Origin: Pleurocapsa minor HA4230-MV1
GTDB lineage: Bacteria; Cyanobacteriota; Cyanobacteriia; Cyanobacteriales; Xenococcaceae
DNA length: 64,000 nucleotides
Assembly (NCBI GenBank): GCA_019359095.1
Contig: JAHHHZ010000013.1
Span: forward strand, 248,001-312,000
Direction: 5' to 3'
Every line of letters begins with the position of its first letter. The first letter of the stretch is position 1. Positions 37,830 to 45,446 of this stretch are shown one piece after another. The position numbers and the translations under genes were made by a program. The notes beneath the pieces are model-generated. The model did not search any database and had not been told where the DNA came from. It saw nothing but the letters and a program-made list of their open reading frames with translations.

Positions 37830-38501
37830 TTAAACCTTGGTGCTAGTGTTTTCTGAAACAGTTTTTTGGGCTGGAATAGATGCTGATAACTTTTCTAGCT
37901 GCTGTAATAATAATTTTTTTTGTTCTTGTTCTTGAATAACTAAAGCTACTAAATGAACTATGGCTAAAGCGATCGCAGCTGTAGATAGAACATAGCTGTG
38001 GAGCGTATAAAAATGTAAAATTGTCGTGGTATTTATGCCACTACCACCTGTTAATAGATTGACAATAAATGTTCCCGCAATTGGCACAGATTCAATAATG
38101 CTCAATTCAACTTTTAAACGCCAGTAACCTAATTGATCCCAGCTAAGAATCATCGCCGTCCAACCCAAACCAATAGTTGACAAGGTTAGTAAAATACCGC
38201 CGATCCATCCCGTCAACCAACTACGTTTAAATTGTCTACCTAGAAACATGACTATAATCTGAATTAATGCCACGGCAATAATGCCATTACCAGCTAAGTT
38301 ATGCAGGCTGTAGATTAGCCAACCATTCGATATAGAGTCATCTATTTGGTTTAAGGATTGATAGGCATCTCCCGCAACAGGTTCGTAGTAAAATCCGATT
38401 AAAATACCTGATATAGCTGCGATAATTGCCAAAGTTAGAATGACAATTGATAAAATAGTTGCGGTTCGTCGCAACACGAAATTATAGTTAAAAGAATTCA
38501 T
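37830..38501 (-). CDS. Degenerate cytochrome b6 paralogue
   Basis: 223 residues, four hydrophobic segments, related to PetB: FYYEPVAGDAYQSL, WLIYSLHNLAG, ILSWDQLGYWRLKVELSIIESVP and YTLHSYVLS all align to b6 landmarks. Of the four haem-ligand His of b6 (86, 100, 187, 202), three are kept (H67, H168, H183) and the one equivalent to H100 is Gln81. The Cys that binds haem cn in b6 is replaced by Leu. So haem bp looks retained, and haem bn is doubtful. A Gln/Glu/Lys-rich C-terminal tail follows. The gene is 18 bp upstream of crtW and probably in one transcript with it. Not the housekeeping petB. Confidence 0.82.
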   Translation of the reverse strand: MNSFNYNFVLRRTATILSIVILTLAIIAAISGILIGFYYEPVAGDAYQSLNQIDDSISNGWLIYSLHNLAGNGIIAVALIQIIVMFLGRQFKRSWLTGWIGGILLTLSTIGLGWTAMILSWDQLGYWRLKVELSIIESVPIAGTFIVNLLTGGSGINTTTILHFYTLHSYVLSTAAIALAIVHLVALVIQEQEQKKLLLQQLEKLSASIPAQKTVSENTSTKV

Positions 38502-39056
38502 GTTTAGTTGAGTTTGATTGTGTCCGTGGAGTTACTTGTTGCTGGAGCTATAAATAGAGCGAAATAAGCAAAAGATTTCAGTCAATTTTGCTACAGATGA
38601 ACTTACTTTCTAAAAAAATACTGTTTTTAGTTTAGTTCAAAACTATTGCTCTAAAACGATAAAATCACTCAATGATTAGCTGTCTAAAAATTATCTAACA
38701 GTCTGGATATTGAATAATAAAGTAACTGATAAATTAATCATGCTTGACCCACCAATAAAGAGTTTGGCGAATCTGGCAAATCTTAATTTTAATCCTGGTG
38801 TCTGTTCTTGCATATTTTGTTAACTTCGTTGAATTCTGTTATTTGAAGTGCTTGTTTAGAAACTAACAAATTGATTTTTAAGAAGACTCTATCACAGGGT
38901 GTATGATTTTTAATTTAACTTATTCTTTATTATGTAAACGATCGCATTGAGAGTAATTTATTACTAGGGAAAGATAATCAGCAAAAAAGATTAACCTATT
39001 GTATAGATATAATTGAGCAAAAACTTGCGCTTAATCTTAAAGCGAAAATCACCAAC
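38502..39056. other. Intergenic region upstream of the cytochrome b6-like gene
   Basis: 555 bp, AT-rich. It should hold the promoter of the cytochrome b6-like/crtW unit and that of the alpha/beta hydrolase. One possible 40-codon ORF (38691-38813, minus) is listed separately. I see no RNA gene. Confidence 0.5.
38691..38813 (-). CDS. Possible 40-residue protein
   Basis: ATG at 38813 opens a 40-codon frame with an amphipathic basic start (LKLRFARFAKLFIGGSSMIN) and a hydrophobic end. It has no clear ribosome binding site and no family I know. It could be a small membrane peptide or chance. Confidence 0.2.
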   Translation of the reverse strand: MQEQTPGLKLRFARFAKLFIGGSSMINLSVTLLFNIQTVR

Positions 39057-39965
39057 ATGTTTATTCCTCCTGGTTTCAGCCAAAAATCTATTCAAACGAG
39101 CTTAGGCTACATAGCTTACTACACCAACGATCGCCCACCCTGGAAGGAAGCAGAAACTGATGAGCGAGAAACCCTAGTGTTTTTGCATGGTTTGGGTGGT
39201 GGTTCATCGGCTTATGAGTGGTCAAAAGTTTATCCCGCTTTTGCTGCCCAATATCGCATCCTCGCCCCCGATCTGCTAGGTTGGGGAAGATCGGCTCATC
39301 CCCAACGCAACGAGCAAGTGGAAGACTATTTGATAACCATCGAAGAATTTATCAAACACACCTGCACCAAACCCGTTACAGTAATAGCCTCCGCACTTAC
39401 CGCCGCCTTTACCATTCGGGTAGCGATCGCAACTCCAGAGTTATTTAAATCCTTAATTCTAACTACCGCAGCAGGATTGAATGAGCTTAGTAAAGATTAT
39501 CAAGACAACTTTTTTACTCAATTAGCTGCCACGCCGATAGTCGATCGCCTACTTTACAATACGGGAGTAGCTACCAGTTTTGGCATTCGTAGTTTTTTAG
39601 AACAAAGACAGTTTGCTAATAAAGACCGAATCACTCCCGAAATGGTAGAGGCATACTTGCAATCGGCAAAACAACCCAATGCCGAATATGCTGCACTATC
39701 TTTTGTGCGGGGCGATCTTTGCTTTGATTTGACTCAATATATTACTCAATTAACCACCCCTACAGCCTTAATTTGGGGTCAGGCATCAGAATATACGGGG
39801 CCAGAGGTCGGATATCGATTACAAGCATTGAACCCTCAAGCAATTCGGATTATGTACCAGTTAAATAATGTGGGGTTCACGCCTCAACTGGAATTACCTG
39901 CTGTTACCATCGGTTTGATTCAGCAATTTTTACCTCAACTAGAATCAACAGTAGAAAACTATTGA
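39057..39965 (+). CDS. Alpha/beta hydrolase-fold protein with altered active site
   Basis: 302 residues. The oxyanion region FLHGLGGGSSAYEW, LLGWGRSAHP and the lid are normal. The nucleophile elbow is V-I-A-S112-A-L rather than G-x-S-x-G, and where the catalytic His is expected (GHxPxxExP) the sequence is VGFTPQLELP, with Phe274. With the His lost, classical esterase chemistry is unlikely. Such proteins in cyanobacteria may be structural or use other residues. The gene faces the SDR gene across a shared terminator hairpin. Confidence 0.8.
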   Translation: MFIPPGFSQKSIQTSLGYIAYYTNDRPPWKEAETDERETLVFLHGLGGGSSAYEWSKVYPAFAAQYRILAPDLLGWGRSAHPQRNEQVEDYLITIEEFIKHTCTKPVTVIASALTAAFTIRVAIATPELFKSLILTTAAGLNELSKDYQDNFFTQLAATPIVDRLLYNTGVATSFGIRSFLEQRQFANKDRITPEMVEAYLQSAKQPNAEYAALSFVRGDLCFDLTQYITQLTTPTALIWGQASEYTGPEVGYRLQALNPQAIRIMYQLNNVGFTPQLELPAVTIGLIQQFLPQLESTVENY

Positions 39966-39977
39966 CTCGATTAAAAT

Positions 39978-40000
39978 GGGCGTAGCATAAAACTACGCCC
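39978..40000. terminator. Bidirectional terminator hairpin
   Basis: Perfect 8-bp stem GGGCGTAG/CTACGCCC with a 7-nt loop, centred between two convergent genes whose stops are 43 bp apart. Confidence 0.75.
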
Positions 40001-40008
40001 TAACTAAT

Positions 40009-40875
40009 CTATGCATTTACAACTACGCCACCATTAGGGTGTAGCACCTGTCCTGCAAAATAAGAAGAATCATCCGAAGCTAAGAAAACAAAGCTGGTGG
40101 CAACTTCAACTGGTTGACCAGGACGTTCCATGGGAACTTGTTTCCCAAAACCTTTGACCTGTTCGGCGGGAAAAGCATCGGGAATAAAAGGAGTCCAAAT
40201 TGGGCCAGGCGCAACACCGTTAACACGAATACCTTTTGCTAGTAAAGACTGAGACAAGGAACGAGTAAAGGCGAGGATTGCACCTTTAGTTGTGGAATAG
40301 CTCAGTAAAGATGCGTTACCTTTGTAGGCATTGATCGAGGTAGTGTTGATAATTGAACTACCTTCCTTGAGGTGAGGAATAGCAGCTCGACAAAAGTAAA
40401 ACATGGAAAAGATGTTGGTGCTAAAAATACTGCCCAAACGTGCCGAATCGATATCTTCTAAAGTTTCGGCATTTTCCATATATTGCTCGGCAGCATTATT
40501 AACTAAAATATCTAGCTTGCCTAATTCAGCAACGGTTTTTGCCACTGCTTCATGACAAAATTTTTCACCACTAATGTCGCCTGCAATAATTAAGCATTTT
40601 TGCCCTTGAGCTTCGACTAGTTGTTTAGTTTTCTGGGCATCTTCATGTTCGTTGAGATAAACGATCGCCACATCTGCACCTTCTTTAGCGTAGAGTACTG
40701 CCACAGAGCGACCAATACCACTGTCCCCACCTGTAATTAGGGCAACTTTCCCCTTTAATTTATCGCTGCCTTTGTAGCTGTCGCGATCGTACTGGGGTGC
40801 TGGATTCATTTCAGATTCAAATGCTGGCTTTTGATTCTGAGACTGAGCAGGAATTTGATCGGCGGAAATAGTCAT
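40009..40875 (-). CDS. SDR-family NAD(P)-dependent oxidoreductase (YghA-like)
   Basis: 288 residues. The Rossmann motif is TGGDSGIGRS (48-57), NNAA follows at 126-129, and the catalytic residues S180, Y193 and K197 (YSTTK) are intact. The ~40-residue N-terminal extension with QYDRDSYKGSDKLKGKVAL is typical of the YghA/glucose-ribitol-dehydrogenase-like group, often stress-related aldehyde reductases. The C-terminus ends in a Gly-Gly strand (LHPNGGVVVNA). Substrate unknown. Confidence 0.88.
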   Translation of the reverse strand: MTISADQIPAQSQNQKPAFESEMNPAPQYDRDSYKGSDKLKGKVALITGGDSGIGRSVAVLYAKEGADVAIVYLNEHEDAQKTKQLVEAQGQKCLIIAGDISGEKFCHEAVAKTVAELGKLDILVNNAAEQYMENAETLEDIDSARLGSIFSTNIFSMFYFCRAAIPHLKEGSSIINTTSINAYKGNASLLSYSTTKGAILAFTRSLSQSLLAKGIRVNGVAPGPIWTPFIPDAFPAEQVKGFGKQVPMERPGQPVEVATSFVFLASDDSSYFAGQVLHPNGGVVVNA

Positions 40876-41344
40876 TATTCTCCTTTTATCTTTTTTACTC
40901 TTTTAATATGTACAGTTGCTACCTAATTAATCTTCCCTCTGAACAATTTGCTGGGGGAATATTGCTTAGTTACATTCCTCAGAACTCTAAAAACGAAAAG
41001 CGATTATAGGTAGCTAATGTTAATTTAGAAAAAAAAGACTTAGAAGATATGGGTCATAAGTTAGATTTTAAATTTTAGAATTTTAGGGCGATCGCCCTAA
41101 TGAGTAATATCTAATTAACCTAAGTTCGGGTTAAGACAATTGATCGAAATGTAGCGTGTTTGTGGTAAAAAAATTTTGAATGGCGATGAATGTCCAAGGT
41201 AGTAGCGATGACTAAAACTTTTGGCAAGTAATAAACGTTATGTTTATACTCTTATGATACAGACTTTTTTCTAGTCTAATTTCTAGTCTAAAAATAGCCT
41301 AAAAAAATAGTACAATTAAAATACAAAATTTAAAAACTAGAGAA
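40876..41344. other. Intergenic region before the MazEF-like pair
   Basis: 469 bp, AT-rich, no gene seen. It contains a HIP1 palindrome within GGGCGATCGCCC (41087-41097), the first copy of a 28-bp direct repeat (41089-41116) and two TTTCTAGTCTAA repeats near 41269-41290. Confidence 0.5.
41089..41116. repeat. 28-bp direct repeat, left copy
   Basis: Matches 42022-42049 at 27 of 28 bases and flanks the MazEF-like module. The inner 16-17 bases (CCTAATTAGTAATATCT type) recur at 60481. Confidence 0.75.
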
Positions 41345-41593
41345 ATGCCACAAATAAAAATTAGTTTGTCGGCAACTAATGCTGAGTTTATTGCCAATTA
41401 TCAAGCTTTTGGCTATCCGAGTAAATCGGCGATTGTTGCTGATGCAGTATCTAGATTAAATAAAATTCTCAAGGAAGAAGCTTTAATCAATTCAGCAGAA
41501 CTTTATCAGGAAGTTTATGACCATGATGCTGACCTACAACAACTAACCGATGATGCAGCTAACTCATGTCTAGATACGGTGTGTTTTGAGTAA
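41345..41593 (+). CDS. Ribbon-helix-helix antitoxin of a MazF-like pair
   Basis: 82 residues. IKISLSATNAEFIANYQAFG then YPSKSAIVADAVSRLNK forms a ribbon-helix-helix DNA-binding domain; the rest (LYQEVYDHDADLQQLTDDAA) is an acidic toxin-binding tail. It overlaps the toxin gene by 8 bases. Likely the autorepressing antitoxin. Confidence 0.8.
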   Translation: MPQIKISLSATNAEFIANYQAFGYPSKSAIVADAVSRLNKILKEEALINSAELYQEVYDHDADLQQLTDDAANSCLDTVCFE

Positions 41594-41981
41594 AAAGATT
41601 CTCGCTCAAGAACCGCCTTTAGAATTCAGACCAAAAAAAGGGATGGTCGCGGATTTTAATCTCAATCCCACTAAAGGTTCGGAAACTGGTAAAATTCGCC
41701 CTTGTATCGTGGTTACCAATGATATTTACAATGCCAGACTGAGCGTTATTCAAGTTGTCCCACTTACGGAATGGTCAGAAAAAAAAAGTAGAATTTTAAC
41801 CAATGTTACCCTAATCAATAATAAGACCAATGGATTGGACAAAAAATCAATTGCTGATTGTCTACAGACAAGACCAGTTGATTATACTAAGCGATTTGTC
41901 CAATATCGTGGAGTAATTACTCCCAAAAATCTCCAAAAAATAAATGATGCCTTAATCACTATTTTTGGGCTAGAAATTTGA
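41586..41981 (+). CDS. MazF/PemK-like toxin
   Basis: 131 residues if started at the TTG at 41586, which overlaps the antitoxin stop. An in-frame ATG at 41643 would remove the first 19 residues. The MazF core is visible: KKGMVADFNLNPTKGSETGK, RPCIVVTNDIYN, VIQVVPLTEW and DCLQTRPVDY. It is expected to be an mRNA interferase. Together with the antitoxin it is flanked by 28-bp direct repeats. Confidence 0.8.
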   Translation: MSKKILAQEPPLEFRPKKGMVADFNLNPTKGSETGKIRPCIVVTNDIYNARLSVIQVVPLTEWSEKKSRILTNVTLINNKTNGLDKKSIADCLQTRPVDYTKRFVQYRGVITPKNLQKINDALITIFGLEI

Positions 41982-42021
41982 TTGGCTTTCACCGCAATTT
42001 ACTTAACTATTATCGGTAAGA

Positions 42022-42049
42022 CGATCGCCCTAATTAGTAATATCTAATT
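42022..42049. repeat. 28-bp direct repeat, right copy
   Basis: Second copy of the 41089-41116 repeat, one mismatch, 40 bp past the toxin gene. Confidence 0.75.
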
Positions 42050-42150
42050 GCAACAACATGTTTACAATTTACGTACAGTAGAAGAATTAAAAAGAATACG
42101 AATCCATTCAAGTTTGTCTACTTCAAATCAGGCGCTCGGTTTTTCGAGAT

Positions 42151-42684
42151 TTAGCGATCGCCTTTAATGTATTTACTGATTTTATTAGCAAGCCAAACAA
42201 TTTCTTGATTAGTAAAAATAAAGCCAGTCAAATTATTTAGATCATATTCTTTATTCTTTGTTATGATAAATAGCTTGGGATATATATTATTAATTTCTTT
42301 ATTAGATTCAATAATCTTTATATCAATAATCTCTTTAATTTTGAACGTTTTTTGTTTTCTTTTAAAACTTGAAGAAATATTAATTTCTTCATCACTAATG
42401 TTTATTGAAGTTTCAGTTACAAACTGTATAACTAAAACAAAATTGACGATAGTTCCAAGTCCTATCCAAGGCATTGAAAAAAAAGTCAAACCTATTTTAT
42501 AAACAAGCTCTGCATAATATATTCCATAAATAATTGCAGATAGATTAAGTAACAAGAGAATATCTACTACCATAAAAATGGTAGTTATAGGATTATTAAA
42601 TCCTGGTGGTGGAAAAATAAAATTTATGCTTTTATCTGTTTCTATTGTTGTAAATCTGTTTTGCTCGCTTTTTTCCATTTTCAA
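42151..42684 (-). CDS. Hypothetical two-segment membrane protein
   Basis: 177 residues, Ile/Asn/Lys-rich. Two hydrophobic segments (about 33-58 and 65-90) are followed by a beta-rich domain (ISDEEINISSSFKRKQKTFK), a layout like small PH-domain membrane proteins. No family recognised. AT-rich, located between two toxin-antitoxin modules, possibly acquired. Confidence 0.6.
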   Translation of the reverse strand: MKMEKSEQNRFTTIETDKSINFIFPPPGFNNPITTIFMVVDILLLLNLSAIIYGIYYAELVYKIGLTFFSMPWIGLGTIVNFVLVIQFVTETSINISDEEINISSSFKRKQKTFKIKEIIDIKIIESNKEINNIYPKLFIITKNKEYDLNNLTGFIFTNQEIVWLANKISKYIKGDR

Positions 42685-42758
42685 AAATCAACTTATTTTT
42701 CTTCCATTTTACTAACTAAAAAACAAATTATCATTACCAGAATTTACAGTGCTAGTAG

Positions 42759-42815
42759 CTTGTGGGCAATACTAGATGGTTTTAAAAAAGAAAATGTATT
42801 GTTTTTAGCGATCGC
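42759..42815. repeat. 57-bp direct repeat, left copy
   Basis: Matches 43600-43656 at 53 of 57 bases and ends in a HIP1 palindrome. The two copies flank the HepT-MntA module. Confidence 0.85.
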
Positions 42816-42882
42816 TTTAAACCAATTCTAAATTTATGAATTTGTTCGGGAGACATAGGGCGATCGCAAAAATTAAATTACT

Positions 42883-43224
42883 CTAACTATTTTCTAACAG
42901 TTCATGTAATTGCTTTATTAGTGGCGGTAAATCTGTCTTAATTGTTTCCCAAGTTATGCTTAAATTTACCTGAAAATACTCATGAATGATCACATTCCGA
43001 ATCGCACGCATATCAACCCAAGGAATTTCTGGATACAAAGACTCTACCTCTGGTAAAAGCTGCCCTGCTGCTTCGCCCATAATCGCTAGATTGTACAAAA
43101 CTGCTTTAACTGTTTTAGGATCTTGCTCAAAATCGGCAAAAGACATTCCTGCAATAAATGATTCAATTTCTTTACTCATTTCTAAAATGTCTCTAATCCG
43201 TCTTGATAAGTTTCTAGAAGGCAC
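42883..43224 (-). CDS. HepT-like RNase toxin
   Basis: 113 residues, HEPN/HEPT fold. The catalytic RX4HXY motif is intact (R76...H81-E-Y83 in RNVIIHEYF), and LYNLAIMGEAAGQL is typical. HepT toxins cleave tRNA or mRNA and are inactivated by AMPylation of the motif Tyr by MntA. It overlaps the mntA-like gene by 11 bases. The module appears complete, unlike the one at 1.6-2.2 kb. Confidence 0.88.
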   Translation of the reverse strand: MPSRNLSRRIRDILEMSKEIESFIAGMSFADFEQDPKTVKAVLYNLAIMGEAAGQLLPEVESLYPEIPWVDMRAIRNVIIHEYFQVNLSITWETIKTDLPPLIKQLHELLENS

Positions 43225-43531
43225 GTATAGCCTCCTGTAAGACTACCTCTCGTAAATCTTCTTTGAGAGAATCTGGTGTTCCCAAATCTACTTTACAACC
43301 CAAAATTTTCTCTAAATATCGCTGCAATCTAACGAAAGTGAACAATCCAATAGTTTGCTCGAACTCAACTAGCAAATCTACATCACTCTCGGCATTGGCT
43401 TCATCACGTGCAACTGAGCCGAAGATTAGTAAAGATTTGACCTTAAATTCTTGAAGAGAAGGTTTGTAAGAGTTTAACAATTCTATAACATCGTCTTTTT
43501 GAAGGGATTGCCTAGTATTTTTGAGATTCAT
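43214..43531 (-). CDS. MntA-like nucleotidyltransferase antitoxin
   Basis: 105 residues. The MNT signature GSX10DXD is complete (G38-S39, D50, D52 in SDVDLLVEFE). It should AMPylate and silence the HepT encoded just downstream. The first gene of the pair; the whole module is flanked by 57-bp direct repeats. Confidence 0.88.
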   Translation of the reverse strand: MNLKNTRQSLQKDDVIELLNSYKPSLQEFKVKSLLIFGSVARDEANAESDVDLLVEFEQTIGLFTFVRLQRYLEKILGCKVDLGTPDSLKEDLREVVLQEAIRAF

Positions 43532-43599
43532 ATTCTTCTGAGTTTCAACTCTTTTGTGTTCAATTTTAATCTATTGCTACTACTGCTATTTAAATTTAA

Positions 43600-43656
43600 C
43601 TTGTGGCCAATGCTAGATGGTTTTAAAAAATAAAATGCATTGTTTTTAGCGATCGC
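43600..43656. repeat. 57-bp direct repeat, right copy
   Basis: Second copy of the 42759-42815 repeat (53 of 57 identical), 69 bp upstream of the mntA-like start. Confidence 0.85.
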
Positions 43657-43662
43657 CTTGTC

Positions 43663-43811
43663 AACATAGCAGTGCTATTTCATTCTCATATATCCAGAGA
43701 ATAAATTCTCTGTCTAAGTAGATTAAGTCCGTTTAAACGGACTTGAATTTTAAGCCAAGAAATTTATTTCTTGGTTCACTACAGTTAAAACGAAATAGCC
43801 TTTGTTAACAT
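43663..43811. repeat. Three-hairpin structured element
   Basis: An outer 8-bp inverted repeat, GCTATTTC (43674-43681) and GAAATAGC (43792-43799), encloses three perfect hairpins: CAGAGAAT/ATTCTCTG (43695-43712), the 20-bp palindrome AAGTCCGTTTAAACGGACTT (43725-43744) and CCAAGAAAT/ATTTCTTGG (43755-43774). AACATAGC occurs directly repeated just outside both ends. It looks like a small non-autonomous mobile element or a structured RNA. Confidence 0.75.
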
Positions 43812-43922
43812 AGCTTCAATATCTTTCTAATTAAAATCTCTAACCAAAGATAGTTGAACACACTTGGAGATCAAAATAAGCTTAGTTTAATCAAATTTAA
43901 GTTTATCAGGTCAAATTTAACT

Positions 43923-44111
43923 ATGGAATTTCATGTACCTACCTTAGACAGTAAGGAAAAAAGCACAGAGCTAAAAGAAGTAATTTTAACTTCTGAGCCA
44001 AATGCTGATGTCAATATTGATTTAGATTCTCAGAAAATAATGATTGAGTCTGAAGCATCTGCTGAAACTTTTAAACAGTTGATTGTGGCAACGGGACATA
44101 AAATTAGCTAG
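43923..44111 (+). CDS. HMA-like protein lacking the metal-binding Cys pair
   Basis: 62 residues from the ATG at 43923 (MEFHVPTLDSKEKSTELKEV); the open frame begins 69 bases earlier without a conserved look. The beta-alpha-beta pattern (FHVPTL, VNIDLDSQKIMIESEASAET, QLIVATGHKIS) matches the heavy-metal-associated domain, but the CxxC is replaced by DSKEK. It can hardly act as a copper chaperone; it may be a decayed copy or have taken another role. Confidence 0.6.
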   Translation: MEFHVPTLDSKEKSTELKEVILTSEPNADVNIDLDSQKIMIESEASAETFKQLIVATGHKIS

Positions 44112-44202
44112 CAGTCTGTTTAGAGATTAAAAAGAAACAAGGGCTAATCGTTACGGACGATCGCAAAATCAATTTAATATTTTCCATTAACAGCGCCGAA
44201 GT

Positions 44203-45387
44203 CTAAGACTTTGATGATGTTTGCAAAAACTGTTGGATTTTTTGTGCTGCATGACGCAAAGTATCGGGATCTCTGACTAAAGCAAACCGTATATAGCCTT
44301 CCCCCGCCTGCCCAAATCCTGCTCCAGGAGAGGCAGCAACTCCAGTCTGCGCCACCAATTTAGTGCAGAAGTCAACGGAATTATGTTGCCAGGGTTCGGG
44401 TAGTTTTGCCCAAATATACATAGTGGCACTGGGAGATGGTACTGACCAACCAATATCTTGGAGTGCTTGGATGAAAACATCTCGGCGTTGTTGAAAAGTC
44501 TGCACTGTTTGAGCTATGGATTCTGGAGAACTAGACAAAGCTGCGATCGCCCCAGTTAAAATACCCCGATATTGATTAAAATCCACCACTGCTTTTATTT
44601 GCCTCAAGGCTTGAATTAAAGAGCGATTGCCGATCGCATAACCGATGCGAAATCCGCCCATGTTATAGGATTTGGAAAGAGTAAAGAATTCAATGCTTAA
44701 TTCTTTTTGGGGATCGGCTTGCAAGATAGATGGGGCGAATACTTGTGAATCAAATACCAGATCTACATAGGGAAAATCATGTACCAAAACTAAATTGTGT
44801 TGGCGACAAAAGTTTACGGCTTGGTTGAAAAAGGTTAAAGGTGCGATCGCTGTAGTGGGATTATGGGGATAACTTAGCACCATCATTTTTGATTTTGATA
44901 GTATCTCTAGAGGTATATCTGCAAACACAGGTAGAAAAGCGTTTTCCGCCAGTAAAGGCATAGGATAAATTACCCCTCCTGCGAGATACACCCCACCTGC
45001 ATGGGAAGGATAACCAGGATCTAAAAGTAAGGCAATATCACCTGGGTTAAGGATAGCTAAGGGTAAATGGGCTGTTCCTTCCTGAGAGCCAATTAAGGGT
45101 AAAACCTCTGTCTCAGGATCGACGGCGATACCAAACCGTTTACTATACCAGTCGGCAGCAGCAACACGAAAATCTTTAGTTCCAGCATGAAGTAGATAAC
45201 CGTGAGTACTCGGATCTTCTAGGGCATTAGCGATCGCCTTAAGAGTAGCTTGAGCAACAGGTAAATCTGATGAACCTAAAGATAAATCAATAATTTCTTT
45301 GCCTAAACTTTTAGCTTGAGTTTTAGCGCGATCCATATCAGCAAAGACGTTGCGGGAAATAGATTGTAGTCGTCTGGCAAATTGCAT
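44203..45387 (-). CDS. Class I/II PLP-dependent aminotransferase
   Basis: 394 residues, fold type I. PLP-binding K239 (SKSYNMGGFRIGY), N176 (NPT), D204 and Y207 (HDFPYVDL) and the C-terminal Arg region (GYIRFALV) are present. The sequence pattern resembles the LL-diaminopimelate/AlaC-like alanine aminotransferase group, in which cyanobacterial copies are often annotated DapL. The substrate cannot be fixed by eye. It stands 60 bp downstream of the SafE-like gene on the same strand. Confidence 0.85.
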   Translation of the reverse strand: MQFARRLQSISRNVFADMDRAKTQAKSLGKEIIDLSLGSSDLPVAQATLKAIANALEDPSTHGYLLHAGTKDFRVAAADWYSKRFGIAVDPETEVLPLIGSQEGTAHLPLAILNPGDIALLLDPGYPSHAGGVYLAGGVIYPMPLLAENAFLPVFADIPLEILSKSKMMVLSYPHNPTTAIAPLTFFNQAVNFCRQHNLVLVHDFPYVDLVFDSQVFAPSILQADPQKELSIEFFTLSKSYNMGGFRIGYAIGNRSLIQALRQIKAVVDFNQYRGILTGAIAALSSSPESIAQTVQTFQQRRDVFIQALQDIGWSVPSPSATMYIWAKLPEPWQHNSVDFCTKLVAQTGVAASPGAGFGQAGEGYIRFALVRDPDTLRHAAQKIQQFLQTSSKS

Positions 45388-45446
45388 CGGGATTAATAAA
45401 TGAGGATTTTTGTTTTGTTTAAACCTGTTAAAGCTTTCAATTCTGG

